In this document: in pieces, positions 26,973 through 35,634 of the stretch
How the letters are laid out: each line of letters starts with the position of its first letter
Position numbering within the stretch: position 1 is the first letter of the stretch
Assembly (NCBI RefSeq): GCF_963877135.1
Contig: NZ_CAWNSW010000129.1
Span: forward strand, 62,001 to 126,000
DNA length: 64,000 nucleotides
Reading direction: 5' to 3'
Source of the DNA: Stenomitos frigidus_A
GTDB lineage: Bacteria > Cyanobacteriota > Cyanobacteriia > Leptolyngbyales > Leptolyngbyaceae
The notes under the pieces: model-generated
Seen by the model: the letters and a program-made list of their open reading frames with translations, nothing else
Database searches by the model: none
What the model was told of the DNA's origin: nothing
Made by a program: the position numbers and the translations under genes

Positions 26973-27328
26973 GGGGCAGCAGTAGCAGGTGCTGTGGTTC
27001 TACCGCTGTCTGAATCAGTCCCTTCATTTGATCGCTCTGTCGCCTCTGTCAAGTCAAAGGGAGCACTAAGTTCTTCTTGAATGCAAAGGCGATCGCACGG
27101 AATGGTATCTGACAAAATGGCACTCGCCATCATGCCGCAGTGAATTTCTAGCTGGGCTTCTGGTAACGCCTCAAAAACCAACCGCTGGCCTGGAAACACA
27201 ACCCGCTCAAAGTACCAGTTAGAAACGTTGGTAATGCGAGCAACCTGAATACGGCTTGTAGCGTTGACATAGCAACACAGGATGGGGTTGGTGCTACTCG
27301 ACGGCAGCGGATCGAAGATTTGAGCCAT
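26969..27328 (-). CDS. DUF1830 domain protein
   Basis: 119 residues. The core (about 15-85: ILCCYVNATSRIQVARI, NWYFERVVFPGQ, LEIHCGMMASAI) matches the cyanobacterial DUF1830 family of unknown function. The last ~30 residues are a Thr/Ala/Ser-rich tail outside the family core. Small and soluble by appearance. It is convergent with the TPR glycosyltransferase. Confidence 0.87.
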   Translation of the reverse strand: MAQIFDPLPSSSTNPILCCYVNATSRIQVARITNVSNWYFERVVFPGQRLVFEALPEAQLEIHCGMMASAILSDTIPCDRLCIQEELSAPFDLTEATERSNEGTDSDSGRTTAPATAAP

Positions 27329-27922
27329 GGAGGAAGACCCACACCGAAACTATAAGGAATAACTTGAACGTAGCACTCCGCGATCCCGTTGGCTGTAAAC
27401 CCTATTACCAACCGCCTCTTTGATCGAAATTTCTACCTAAAGGCGCAGTGCTCAAGCATCGCAGAGGTATTTGAGCCTTCATAACATGCAGTCAATCGCC
27501 TCATAAACGGCTTCAAACTAGACTCTGGTCAGGTCTCTCGATCGGTTGAGACTAGCGGTGCGGCTTACTTGTCAGCTTTGTCAATAGAGGTTTTTCTCAT
27601 TTTTAGGTACTTTGCTGAGAAAATGCCGATGCAGCAAAAGAAAGTCAGTGGTATCGTAAAGTTATATGAAAATAGTTTTCAGAATTAGACCACTTAGACT
27701 TCGCGCTCAATGAGTCTTGCCCAAGGAGTTGCATTGAGTGTTGCTCTATCCACTTTGGTCTCGCAGTGTGGTAGCAGGATGGCGCTAATGGTCGCTAGTG
27801 ATTCGGTGCTGCATGCATCAGTGAATCCCCTTGCCCCGCCGCATAGCAACGCATCCTGAATCTGGGTTTGCTTAAATAAAGAAGATCGATTTAACGGTTG
27901 ATGTTTCAGAAAATACCTTGTG
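27329..27922. other. Intergenic spacer before the radical SAM gene
   Basis: About 590 bp between divergent genes. No protein, riboswitch or strong hairpin was recognised; promoters for both sides are expected. Confidence 0.5.
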
Positions 27923-29497
27923 ATGGCTAACCGGATCCTTTACGTTCGTCTCCCTTGCAATCCGATTTTTCCGATCGGGGTCGTTTATTTAGCTGACCAC
28001 GTCCACAAGCAGTTTCCAGAAGCTGAGCAGCGTATTTTCGACCTGGGCACTGTTGCACCACTGGACTACGCTTCGGCGCTTGATGCTTGTATAGACGAGT
28101 TTCGGCCAAACCTGCTGGTCTTTTCCTGGCGAGACATCCAGATTTATGCACCCGTTGGCGGGCGCGGTGGCAATCCACTGCAGCATACGTTTGAGTTCTA
28201 CTACGCGCGGAATCCGCTGGTGAAGCTGCGGGGCGCGATCGGGCTCCTTCGTGTCGCCCAAGGGTACTACGGTGAACTCTGGCGCAACCTGGGTTTGATT
28301 AAGCGTGGCATGAGACGTGCACAAAAGTACAACCCAGCCGTACGATCGGTGGTGGGTGGTGGTGCGGTCAGCGTCTTCTATGAACAGCTTGGCCGCAGCT
28401 TGCCCAAAGGTACGATCGTCTCTGTGGGTGAAGGCGAGGCGTTGCTGGAAAAGCTGCTGCATGGCAAAAACTTTCTCGATGAGCGCTGCTATATCGTGGG
28501 CGAAACTACAGCACGCGATCGCATGATCCATGAGGTACCGACGCCGATCGAGAAAACAGCTTGCGACTACAGCTACATCGAAACAATCTGGTCAGAGTTT
28601 GACTATTATTTGCAGGCACAAGATTTCTATGTTGGGGTGCAAACGAAGCGCGGGTGTCCACACAACTGCTGCTACTGCATTTACACCGTTATTGAAGGTA
28701 AGCAGGTACGTATCAACCCTGCTGATGAAGTGGTCGCAGAGATGCGCCAATTGTACGATCGTGGCATGCGTAACTTCTGGTTTACCGATGCCCAGTTGAT
28801 TCCAGCACGTAAGTACATCGACGATGTTGCAGAACTCTTGCAAAAAGTTCTGAACGCTGGCATGGAGGACATTCACTGGGCGGCCTACATTCGGGCAGAC
28901 AATCTCACGCCTGCCTTGTGTGACCTGATGGTGAAAACGGGCATGAACTACTTTGAAATCGGCATCACCAGCGGTTCTCAGGAACTGGTGCGCAAAATGC
29001 GCATGGGCTACAATCTGCGAACAGTGCTGGAAAACTGCCGTGATTTGAAAGCTGCTGGGTTCAACGACGTGGTTTCCGTCAACTACTCCTTTAATGTGAT
29101 TGACGAGCGTATCGACACAATTCGCCAAACGATCGCTTACCACCGAGAGCTAGAAAAAATCTTTGGTGCCGATAAAGTGGAGCCAGCAATCTTCTTTATT
29201 GGCTTACAGCCTCACACTCACTTGGAAACCTATGCCTTTGACCAGAAAATTTTGAAGCCAGGTTATGATCCGATGAACATTACTCCCTGGACAGTGCGAA
29301 AGCTGCTCTGGAACCCGGAACCACTCGGCTCGCTGTTTGGTGAAGTGTGCCTTCAAGCGTGGCAACAAAATCCCAACGATTTTGGTCGTGAAGTGATGGC
29401 CATTTTGGAGCAACGGCTAGGAAAAGCCGATTTGGAGTCGGCGCTGACGGCTCCGATCGTCTCAGCCACTAAGCCACTTGCGCTTTCCGCTTCTTAA
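27923..29497 (+). CDS. B12-binding/radical SAM protein (high-light acclimation type)
   Basis: 524 residues from the ATG at 27923 (an adjoining GTG at 27920 is also open). The N-terminal ~200 residues resemble a cobalamin-binding domain, with FPIGVVYLADHV and VVGGGAVSVFYEQL. The radical SAM domain follows: Cys245, Cys249 and Cys252 form CX3CX2C in RGCPHNCCYC, which binds the 4Fe-4S cluster, and later come the EIGITSGSQELVRKMRMG and VSVNYSFNV segments. Close cyanobacterial relatives carry the label 'photosystem II high light acclimation radical SAM protein', recalled here and not checked. The reaction is unknown. It sits 130 bp upstream of the DICT gene on the same strand. Confidence 0.88.
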   Translation: MANRILYVRLPCNPIFPIGVVYLADHVHKQFPEAEQRIFDLGTVAPLDYASALDACIDEFRPNLLVFSWRDIQIYAPVGGRGGNPLQHTFEFYYARNPLVKLRGAIGLLRVAQGYYGELWRNLGLIKRGMRRAQKYNPAVRSVVGGGAVSVFYEQLGRSLPKGTIVSVGEGEALLEKLLHGKNFLDERCYIVGETTARDRMIHEVPTPIEKTACDYSYIETIWSEFDYYLQAQDFYVGVQTKRGCPHNCCYCIYTVIEGKQVRINPADEVVAEMRQLYDRGMRNFWFTDAQLIPARKYIDDVAELLQKVLNAGMEDIHWAAYIRADNLTPALCDLMVKTGMNYFEIGITSGSQELVRKMRMGYNLRTVLENCRDLKAAGFNDVVSVNYSFNVIDERIDTIRQTIAYHRELEKIFGADKVEPAIFFIGLQPHTHLETYAFDQKILKPGYDPMNITPWTVRKLLWNPEPLGSLFGEVCLQAWQQNPNDFGREVMAILEQRLGKADLESALTAPIVSATKPLALSAS

Positions 29498-29627
29498 GCG
29501 GGTGTCATGCTGTGCGATCGCGCTCAGGATGTTTGACTGATTCTTGCTATGGTTCGTAAAAGAAGGCAACCAACTACTGCCTACCGTCGATGATCATCTG
29601 TCGTTTCTCTTAATCGTCTCATCTGCA

Positions 29628-31076
29628 ATGTTAGAAGGTTCTATTCTCCAAGAGCTAGGGATTAGCCACCAAGCTGGTTACACTGGCAAACGACCGCTCA
29701 ATTTTGGCGTTTACTACAAAAACACGTTGGTGGCGTTGTGTCACGCTCTGGAAGATTGCATCCTCACTAGCAGTAGCCAGCCGCTGGTTGTCACTGCGTT
29801 TCAGCGGGGTAAATGGTATCTGCAGGAAGCCGATCGCTACGCTGACCTGGCGGAAGGATCGCAGCAAATTGTCATCATGGCAGCGCCTGATGGAGGGTTT
29901 GCGGAACACCCGACGAGCCAGAAAGCGAACGTCGAGTTGGTCAGCCTTGATCCGAGTGATCCAGTCTCGCAAGAATGGCACTTGATGATTTTTGCCCCGA
30001 CCTATTCGGCAATGGTGCTGTGTCAGGAGCTTTCGCCAGAAGATTATGGGGCGCAAGGGCAACCGACCCAAGATTTAGAGCGTAAGTTTTACGGCTTCTG
30101 GACGTTTGAAGCCAACCTGGTGCAGGAGACCATAGAACTATCGATCGCTCATATTCAGCGCTACGATTCGGCTCTTGCTGCCAAACTAACGGCGCAAATG
30201 GAGGCGATCGTCGCTGCCCAGACTGAGAAACGGGATGACCTTGGTCCGATCGTGGCGCGGGTCGTGGACTATTTGCAAGAAGGGCAAACTGAACTCAGCG
30301 AACAGATTCACGCTCACGATGCTGAACGACTCCATCGCGATCCTCTAGACAACAATCTGGTTTCCAATGAAGTGCAGGCCTTTCTTCGGATGGCGCAGTT
30401 GACGGATCAAGCCGATTCGACCAACTCCACGGCGGCGGCTGAAGTGGCGTCGCTGGCAGAAGCGATCGGACAACTGCTGGATCTACCTGTTTGGCAGTTG
30501 CATCGACTCAAGTTGGCAGGTTTACTGCATCGACTCGCACCACTGCAACGATCTGAAACCGTATTGAGTCCCGGTAGTTTTGGGCGCTATGCTGACGACG
30601 AGGCTCTCACCACTGCTCCAAGTTGTCCCTTAGTACCGGGAGCACAGGTGTTGCGGACGATGCCCCGGTTGCGGGCGATCGCCACGATCATCACACATTT
30701 GACAGAATGCTGGAATGGGTCGGGACAACCTGCTGGGCTGGCTGGAGACGAAATTCCGCTAGAGTCGAGAATCTTGGGGCTGGCGGCAGAGTTTCAGCAG
30801 CGCCTGGTGGAACTCCGCACTGCAATGCCCGCTTCCCACACGCCACCCGGCGCAGACGAGTGCATGGCCAAAGCGCTGGTTGACTGCCAACAACAGCAGG
30901 GCGATCGATGGGACCCAAAGTTGGTCGACACATTAGCGTTACTGGTCAGCGGTTTTCAACAAGGCTTAGACCTCTCTATCAGCGTGCCCAAAATCTCGGC
31001 TGGACTCTGGCTGATCGACTCCCACTATGCTGATGATCTATTTAAGGCAGCCAGTGAGGCGGAAAGCAAAAGATAG
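29628..31076 (+). CDS. DICT sensory domain protein with HD-like C-terminal half
   Basis: 482 residues from MLEGSILQEL. The N-terminal ~210 residues match the DICT domain (GKRPLNFGVYYKNTLVALCHALED, FYGFWTFEANLV), a proposed sensor mostly seen with diguanylate cyclases, kinases and light-related regulators. The C-terminal half is helical, with an HD-GYP-like region (LHRLKLAGLLHRLAPL, LRAIATIITHLTECWNGSGQPAGLAGDEIPLESRILGLAAEF), but the HD pair is not clear, so phosphodiesterase activity is doubtful. The ATG at 29628 is preferred over a TTG at 29544. Its position after the radical SAM gene suggests a shared pathway. Confidence 0.8.
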   Translation: MLEGSILQELGISHQAGYTGKRPLNFGVYYKNTLVALCHALEDCILTSSSQPLVVTAFQRGKWYLQEADRYADLAEGSQQIVIMAAPDGGFAEHPTSQKANVELVSLDPSDPVSQEWHLMIFAPTYSAMVLCQELSPEDYGAQGQPTQDLERKFYGFWTFEANLVQETIELSIAHIQRYDSALAAKLTAQMEAIVAAQTEKRDDLGPIVARVVDYLQEGQTELSEQIHAHDAERLHRDPLDNNLVSNEVQAFLRMAQLTDQADSTNSTAAAEVASLAEAIGQLLDLPVWQLHRLKLAGLLHRLAPLQRSETVLSPGSFGRYADDEALTTAPSCPLVPGAQVLRTMPRLRAIATIITHLTECWNGSGQPAGLAGDEIPLESRILGLAAEFQQRLVELRTAMPASHTPPGADECMAKALVDCQQQQGDRWDPKLVDTLALLVSGFQQGLDLSISVPKISAGLWLIDSHYADDLFKAASEAESKR

Positions 31077-31130
31077 AGAACAGAAAGCTAAAGGCCAAAG
31101 AATAATCGAAGCGAATGCCTCACTGAGAAC

Positions 31131-31190
31131 TCAAAACTCAAAACTCTCTTATCACTGACAATTCAAAACTCAAAACTCAAAACTCTCTTA
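31131..31190. repeat. Duplicated CAAAACT heptamer block
   Basis: A 21-bp unit built of CAAAACT heptamers ending CTCTCTTA occurs at 31131-31151 and again at 31170-31190, between the DICT and pentapeptide genes. Confidence 0.85.
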
Positions 31191-31210
31191 CACCCTCTAT
31201 CCCTTTATCA

Positions 31211-31915
31211 ATGAACATCGACGCAATTCGCTCTGGTAAGGTAAAACAGCTTCTGGGTGCTGATCTGGAAGACGAAGATCTGTCTGGGCAAAATCTTCAA
31301 GGTGTCAATCTAGCAGGCGCACGTTTGATTGGCACCGATCTCAGTCGAGCCAAACTGACGGGGGCGTCGTTGGATGGTGCCAACATGGTTGGCTGCCAAC
31401 TGATTGCCGCTGATGTGCGAGCGAGCCTGGTGGGAGCGAACTTGATGCAGGCAGATTTGACCGAAGCGGATCTGCGTGGCAGTAATCTACGGGGTGCGAA
31501 TCTCATGCGGGCAAGCCTCAGCAAGGCAACCTTCTCGGGCGCATTTCTGAGTGGCGCCAATCTGATGGGCGTTAATTTACAGGGTGTCGACTTGCGCGGC
31601 GCAGACTTACGTGGTGCCAATCTCAGCGGTGCTAATTTGCACGGTGCGAACCTGAATCAGGCAGATTTGCAAGGAGCCTTGTTGACTGAGGCTAATCTTG
31701 AGGAGGCCGATCTCCAGGGTGCTAATCTGGCTGGAGCCAACCTGACTGGAGCCAATCTGCTGTGTGCTGAGCTGGAGAAGGCTAATCTGGATGGAGTGAA
31801 CTTAGCGGGTGCCTGTCTAGTCGGTACGTTACTCGATCGCTCAACCAATCGCCTCGATTTGCAAATTGCTCTAAAGCAGCCTGAAACGGAGCCGTCTCAT
31901 CGCTCAACGTTATAA
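31211..31915 (+). CDS. Pentapeptide repeat protein
   Basis: 234 residues. After an N-terminal helix (MNIDAIRSGKVKQLLGADLE), residues about 22-212 are nearly continuous A(D/N)LXX pentapeptides (GANLMQADLTEADLRGSNL and so on), predicting a right-handed quadrilateral beta helix of about nine coils. The C-terminal ~22 residues are non-repetitive. No signal peptide, so cytosolic. Function in cyanobacteria is generally unknown; it lacks features of DNA-mimic quinolone resistance proteins that could be judged by eye. Confidence 0.93.
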   Translation: MNIDAIRSGKVKQLLGADLEDEDLSGQNLQGVNLAGARLIGTDLSRAKLTGASLDGANMVGCQLIAADVRASLVGANLMQADLTEADLRGSNLRGANLMRASLSKATFSGAFLSGANLMGVNLQGVDLRGADLRGANLSGANLHGANLNQADLQGALLTEANLEEADLQGANLAGANLTGANLLCAELEKANLDGVNLAGACLVGTLLDRSTNRLDLQIALKQPETEPSHRSTL

Positions 31916-32021
31916 ATCGCAGTGCTGGGATTTTTGGTCGTACCGATAGGATAGTCGTTCCTGTAGAATGACCTGAAGATTGCGATTACCTTGCAATCGC
32001 AAAACTGCAAGCGCATAACGG

Positions 32022-33083
32022 ATGAACTTAAATCAACTAAACAGCGCCTTTACACTCTTTTTGAGCCTACTGGTGGAAGCCATGCCCTTCCTCCTGCTAG
32101 GGATATTGTTTTCAGGGCTATTGCTGTTTTTTATTGATGAACGCAAACTGGTGCGCTGGATGCCTAAAAACCCCTTTTTGGGCGCTCTGACAGGTAGCTG
32201 CGTTGGGTTTTTGTTTCCCGTTTGCGAATGTGGCAATGTGCCTGTTGCCAGACGACTGCTGATGCAGGGCGCACCGACGCCCGTGGCGATCGGCTTCCTT
32301 TTAGCCGCACCCACCATTAACCCGATCGTCTTCTGGGCTACCTGGACAGCGTTCCGTGACCAGCCCGAAATTGTGTTTATGCGCGTTGGCTTTTCGCTGG
32401 CGATCGCCACAATCATTGGCTGGGTCTTTAGCGCACAGGCAGATTTACGTCCGCTGTTGCAGCCTGCCGTGGTACGAGCCATCCCTGTAAAGGCAGAGAG
32501 AGGAGAGAGGAGAGGGGAGAGGGGTCAGTCTAAGACCTCAACGTCACCCTTATTGCAAGCCGGGACATACTTTCTGGGGCAGTCGTCGCAGGCATTCTCA
32601 CCACAGCCGTTGCAGATTGATGGAGCAGAGCTACAAGCCAGAATGATGGGGGCAAACACAGCCGGAAAACCCCTGTCTCATAAGCTCATGTTGTTGCTGG
32701 AGAATACAGTACAGGAGCTACGAGAACTCGGTGGCGTATTGGTTCTGGGTAGTGCGATCGCGGCGATCGTTCAGGTCTTTGTTCCTCGTGATGTCATTCT
32801 GAATCTGGGGCAGAGTCCTGTAACCTCCATTCTTGCCATGATGCTCCTGGCAGCCGTGGTCTCTATCTGCTCAACTGTCGATTCTTTTTTCGCGCTGTCC
32901 TTTGCCTCTACGTTTACTAGCGGTTCGCTGCTAGCATTCCTTGTCTTCGGACCCATGATCGACTTGAAGGGCATCGGCTTAATGCTATCCATCTTCAAGG
33001 CCAGAGCCATTTTCTATCTGTTCGCGCTGGCAGCATTGATGACGTTTTTGTTTACGCTGATTGTGAATTTGTACATTAGTTAG
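32022..33083 (+). CDS. Permease of the DUF318/ArsP-like family
   Basis: 353 residues with about eight membrane helices in two blocks. The family motif PVCECGNVPVARRL (about 68-80) carries the Cys pair, and a second block has STVDSFFALSFASTF. Such permeases are linked to export of metals or metalloids. Between the halves (about 148-175) is a polar Arg/Glu/Gly insert encoded by an AGAGAGG-type purine tract, RGERRGERG. The gene is followed by a TIGR03943-type gene, a standard pairing. A hairpin with 8-bp arms at 31980-32002 lies just upstream of the ATG. Confidence 0.88.
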   Translation: MNLNQLNSAFTLFLSLLVEAMPFLLLGILFSGLLLFFIDERKLVRWMPKNPFLGALTGSCVGFLFPVCECGNVPVARRLLMQGAPTPVAIGFLLAAPTINPIVFWATWTAFRDQPEIVFMRVGFSLAIATIIGWVFSAQADLRPLLQPAVVRAIPVKAERGERRGERGQSKTSTSPLLQAGTYFLGQSSQAFSPQPLQIDGAELQARMMGANTAGKPLSHKLMLLLENTVQELRELGGVLVLGSAIAAIVQVFVPRDVILNLGQSPVTSILAMMLLAAVVSICSTVDSFFALSFASTFTSGSLLAFLVFGPMIDLKGIGLMLSIFKARAIFYLFALAALMTFLFTLIVNLYIS

Positions 33084-33123
33084 CGGTCAGCGGTCAGCGT
33101 TAATTGAACACTCAAAACTCAAA
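33082..33123. repeat. Heptamer repeats after the permease gene
   Basis: AGCGGTC x2 followed by ACTCAAA x2; the first repeat overlaps the permease stop codon. A long poly-C tract follows at about 33131-33156. Confidence 0.8.
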
Positions 33124-33165
33124 CCTTCCCCTGCTTGCCCCCCTCCCCCCCCCCTCATTCTCCCC

Positions 33166-33942
33166 ATGTCCCTCCGCTCCCCCCGTTCCCCCTCGTTCCA
33201 AACCGTTCTGCCCTGGCTGGATGTCGTGGCGATCGCGGCGTGGGGCATCTTATTTCTCAAGTACTGGCTCACTGGCAAGCTTAATCTGCTGATTCACCCC
33301 AACTATATGGGGCTGACGATCGTGGCAGGGGTCGTTCTACTTTTGGTCAGTGGTATTAAAGCGACTCTCTTGTACAAGCAAAGACAGCAATCAGTACGAG
33401 GTGGTGTAACAGAGCGACATCTGACGCTGTTTCCGCCGGGTTGGAGTACCGTATTGTTGCTGGGTACCGCGATTCTGGGCCTGCTGATTTCGCCCCGTGC
33501 CTTTGCCAGCCAGACGGCGATCGATCGAGGTGTAAACGATACCGTCACTTTGACGCGTGTGAAACCACAAGCCTTTCGGGCTGCCACCAATAGCGACGAA
33601 AAAACCCTGGTGGATTGGGTGCGAACGCTGGCCGTATATCCTGAGCCCGATGCCTATACAGGGCAAAAGGCAAAAGTGCAGGGCTTTGTCGTTTATCCCC
33701 AAGACTTGCCTAATGATTACCTGTTGCTTTCTCGCTTTGTCATTACCTGTTGTGCGGCTGATGTGTATCCCGTCAGCTTGCCTGTTAAGCTCTCCCAGAG
33801 CCGCGACGCCTATAAGCCAGACACCTGGCTCGAAATTGAGGGGCAGATGATGACAGCAGAACGGGCCGGTAAGCGCCAGTTGGCGATCGCCGCCAAAACG
33901 CTAAAACCCATCCCAGAACCCAAAAACCCCTACGACTATTAA
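33166..33942 (+). CDS. TIGR03943 family membrane protein (YcgQ-like)
   Basis: 258 residues. Two to three membrane helices at the N-terminus (about 17-35, 45-66 and 88-104), then a soluble C-terminal domain with KVQGFVVYP, a FVITCCAADVYPVSLP Cys-pair segment and WLEIEGQM. This matches the TIGR03943/DUF1980 family that accompanies DUF318 permeases, as here. The pair probably forms one metal-handling transport unit in the cell envelope; the ion is unknown. The first ~10 residues are Ser/Pro/Arg-rich and lie in a pyrimidine tract, so the start is uncertain. Confidence 0.87.
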   Translation: MSLRSPRSPSFQTVLPWLDVVAIAAWGILFLKYWLTGKLNLLIHPNYMGLTIVAGVVLLLVSGIKATLLYKQRQQSVRGGVTERHLTLFPPGWSTVLLLGTAILGLLISPRAFASQTAIDRGVNDTVTLTRVKPQAFRAATNSDEKTLVDWVRTLAVYPEPDAYTGQKAKVQGFVVYPQDLPNDYLLLSRFVITCCAADVYPVSLPVKLSQSRDAYKPDTWLEIEGQMMTAERAGKRQLAIAAKTLKPIPEPKNPYDY

Positions 33943-33945
33943 GCG

Positions 33946-34185
33946 ATGCGCGTGGCACCTAACGTGATCACTCAATACGCCCATGAGCATATTCCCATTA
34001 CAAAGCATATGGGGATGACGGTTCTGGCAATCGATGATGTTCAGATTTCTGTCTTGGCTCCGTACGCACCCAACATCAATCACAGAGAGACGATCTTTGG
34101 TGGGAGTCTTTCGAGCCTGGAATCTTGGCGGGTTGGGCGCTCCTGTGGGCAAAGCTTCAGGATGAGAGTTTTGAGTTTTGAATGA
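33946..34185 (+). pseudogene. YiiD C-terminal/thioesterase-like gene, frameshifted and truncated
   Basis: The frame from ATG 33946 reads YAHEHIPITKHMGMTVLAID and SVLAPYAPNINHRETIFGGSLSSL, the start of a hotdog-fold thioesterase-like domain. After about 34110 family identity moves to another frame, GILAGWALLWAKLQDESFEF, which then stops at 34181. One frameshift plus loss of the second half (the usual domain is about 145 residues) make a functional enzyme unlikely. The break lies in an AGTTTTGAGTTTTGAATGA stretch, similar to the low-complexity spacer repeats. It starts 3 bp after the TIGR03943 gene. Confidence 0.8.
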
Positions 34186-34326
34186 AGGCAGTTGTTAGTG
34201 GATAGTTGTTGGTGACATCAGTGATTGTCCTTCTGACTTCTGGCTCCCTCACCTTCTACCCTCTGCCTCCTGCCTTCTATTTCATGCTTTACTAATCCCT
34301 TAGCCACACTCTCTACTCTCGCCACC

Positions 34327-35205
34327 ATGACTTCTACGCTCAACCAGCAAATTCAGCGGTTTTACGATGCCTCATCCGGTCTGTGGGAGCAGATCTGGGG
34401 CGAACACATGCATCATGGGTACTATGGTGCTGATGGTCGTCAGCAAAAAGATCGGCGGCAGGCGCAAATTGACCTGATTGAAGAACTGTTGCAATGGGCG
34501 CAGATCGATCGGCCAGAGCAGGGTTTACCAAAACAAATCTTGGATGTGGGCTGTGGGATTGGTGGCAGTTCGCTTTATCTTGCGGAGAAATTTAATGCCA
34601 ATGTGACAGGCATTACGCTGAGCCCTGTGCAGGCAGGTCGAGCAACCGATCGCGCCAGAAATGCAGGCATGTCGGGAAATGCAGGGACAGGCGCGATCGC
34701 TCAATTCCAGGTTGCCGATGCGCTGAATATGCCCTTTGCCGATCAGTCGTTTGACTTCATCTGGTCGCTGGAAAGCGGCGAACACATGCCTGACAAAGCG
34801 AAGTTCATGCAGGAGTGCTATCGGGTGCTGAAACCGGGTGGCACGTTTTTGATGGTGACATGGTGTCATCGACCCATCGATCGTGAGCCCCTTACAGCCG
34901 ACGAGCAAAAGCATCTAGCAGACATCTATCGCGTGTATTGTCTGCCCTACGTGCTGTCGTTGCCAGAATATGAGTCGATCGCGCATACCCTCAACTTTCA
35001 GCAAATCCGTACTGCCGATTGGTCTCCAGCCGTTGCGCCTTTCTGGGATGTTGTGATTGACTCGGCCTTCAATTTTGAGGCGATCGTGGGTCTGCTAACA
35101 TCCGGCTGGACGACTATCCAGGCAGCACTGTCGCTTGGTCTCATGCAGCGCGGCTATCAAAGTGGGTTAGTTCGGTTTGGGTTACTGTCAGCAACGCGGC
35201 AATAA
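34327..35205 (+). CDS. Gamma-tocopherol methyltransferase-type SAM methyltransferase
   Basis: 292 residues. It closely resembles Synechocystis Slr0089 over its length as remembered: FYDASSGLWEQIWGEHMHHGYYG, RRQAQIDLIEELL, the SAM motif ILDVGCGIGGSSLYLA, WSLESGEHMPDKAKF, LKPGGTFLMVTWCHRPIDREPLTADEQ and VAPFWDVVI. This enzyme makes alpha-tocopherol from gamma-tocopherol with S-adenosylmethionine in cyanobacteria. A related MPBQ/MSBQ methyltransferase is the main alternative, but the HMHHGYYG and CHRPID motifs favour gamma-TMT. The ATG at 34327 follows a spacer with low-complexity repeats. Confidence 0.88.
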   Translation: MTSTLNQQIQRFYDASSGLWEQIWGEHMHHGYYGADGRQQKDRRQAQIDLIEELLQWAQIDRPEQGLPKQILDVGCGIGGSSLYLAEKFNANVTGITLSPVQAGRATDRARNAGMSGNAGTGAIAQFQVADALNMPFADQSFDFIWSLESGEHMPDKAKFMQECYRVLKPGGTFLMVTWCHRPIDREPLTADEQKHLADIYRVYCLPYVLSLPEYESIAHTLNFQQIRTADWSPAVAPFWDVVIDSAFNFEAIVGLLTSGWTTIQAALSLGLMQRGYQSGLVRFGLLSATRQ

Positions 35206-35314
35206 CTTCGCTGATGCTTCATCAATCGATGAAGAGAGGATAACTTGCGCCAGCGCATTGTCAATTCACCAGACCCATGTGAGCACTCTAAAACGTGCCC
35301 TCATAAGGAACTTG

Positions 35315-35560
35315 ATGATGCGATGGCTACTTGCGTTTGGGATGGGTTTGGCGATCGTGTTCATCCAATGTGCCCTACCCATCCCGTTAGGATCAGCGTC
35401 CTCTGGCTGTGATGCAGCCTATCCTGATGTTTGCCTTCCGTCTCCGCCGCCAGATCTCAACTGCAAAGATATTGCTTTCAGAAATTTTCGCGTTCTGCCT
35501 CCCGATCCTCATCACTTCGATCGCGACAAAGACGGTATCGGCTGCGAATCGAGACGTTAA
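35315..35560 (+). CDS. Excalibur calcium-binding domain protein
   Basis: 81 residues from MMRWLLAFGMG. A signal peptide or membrane segment (about 1-26) precedes a short Cys-containing stretch and an excalibur motif at the C-terminus: DLNCKDI, DPHHFDRDKDGIGCE, with the DxDxDG calcium loop and a bracketing Cys pair. AAGGAA at 35305-35310 supports this start; the frame is open upstream but that part overlaps the methyltransferase gene and looks non-coding. It is predicted to be secreted and to bind Ca2+. Partners unknown. Confidence 0.85.
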   Translation: MMRWLLAFGMGLAIVFIQCALPIPLGSASSGCDAAYPDVCLPSPPPDLNCKDIAFRNFRVLPPDPHHFDRDKDGIGCESRR

Positions 35561-35634
35561 AACGTTTCTACTAGAGATAGACCCCTAAATCAACAAGTGC
35601 GATTACCTTAGCAAAGAAGCACTAAGAGAGTTGC

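Noticed and set aside
27329..27922. Cobalamin riboswitch before the B12/radical SAM gene
   Set aside because: No B12-box-like core or ordered stems could be found by eye.
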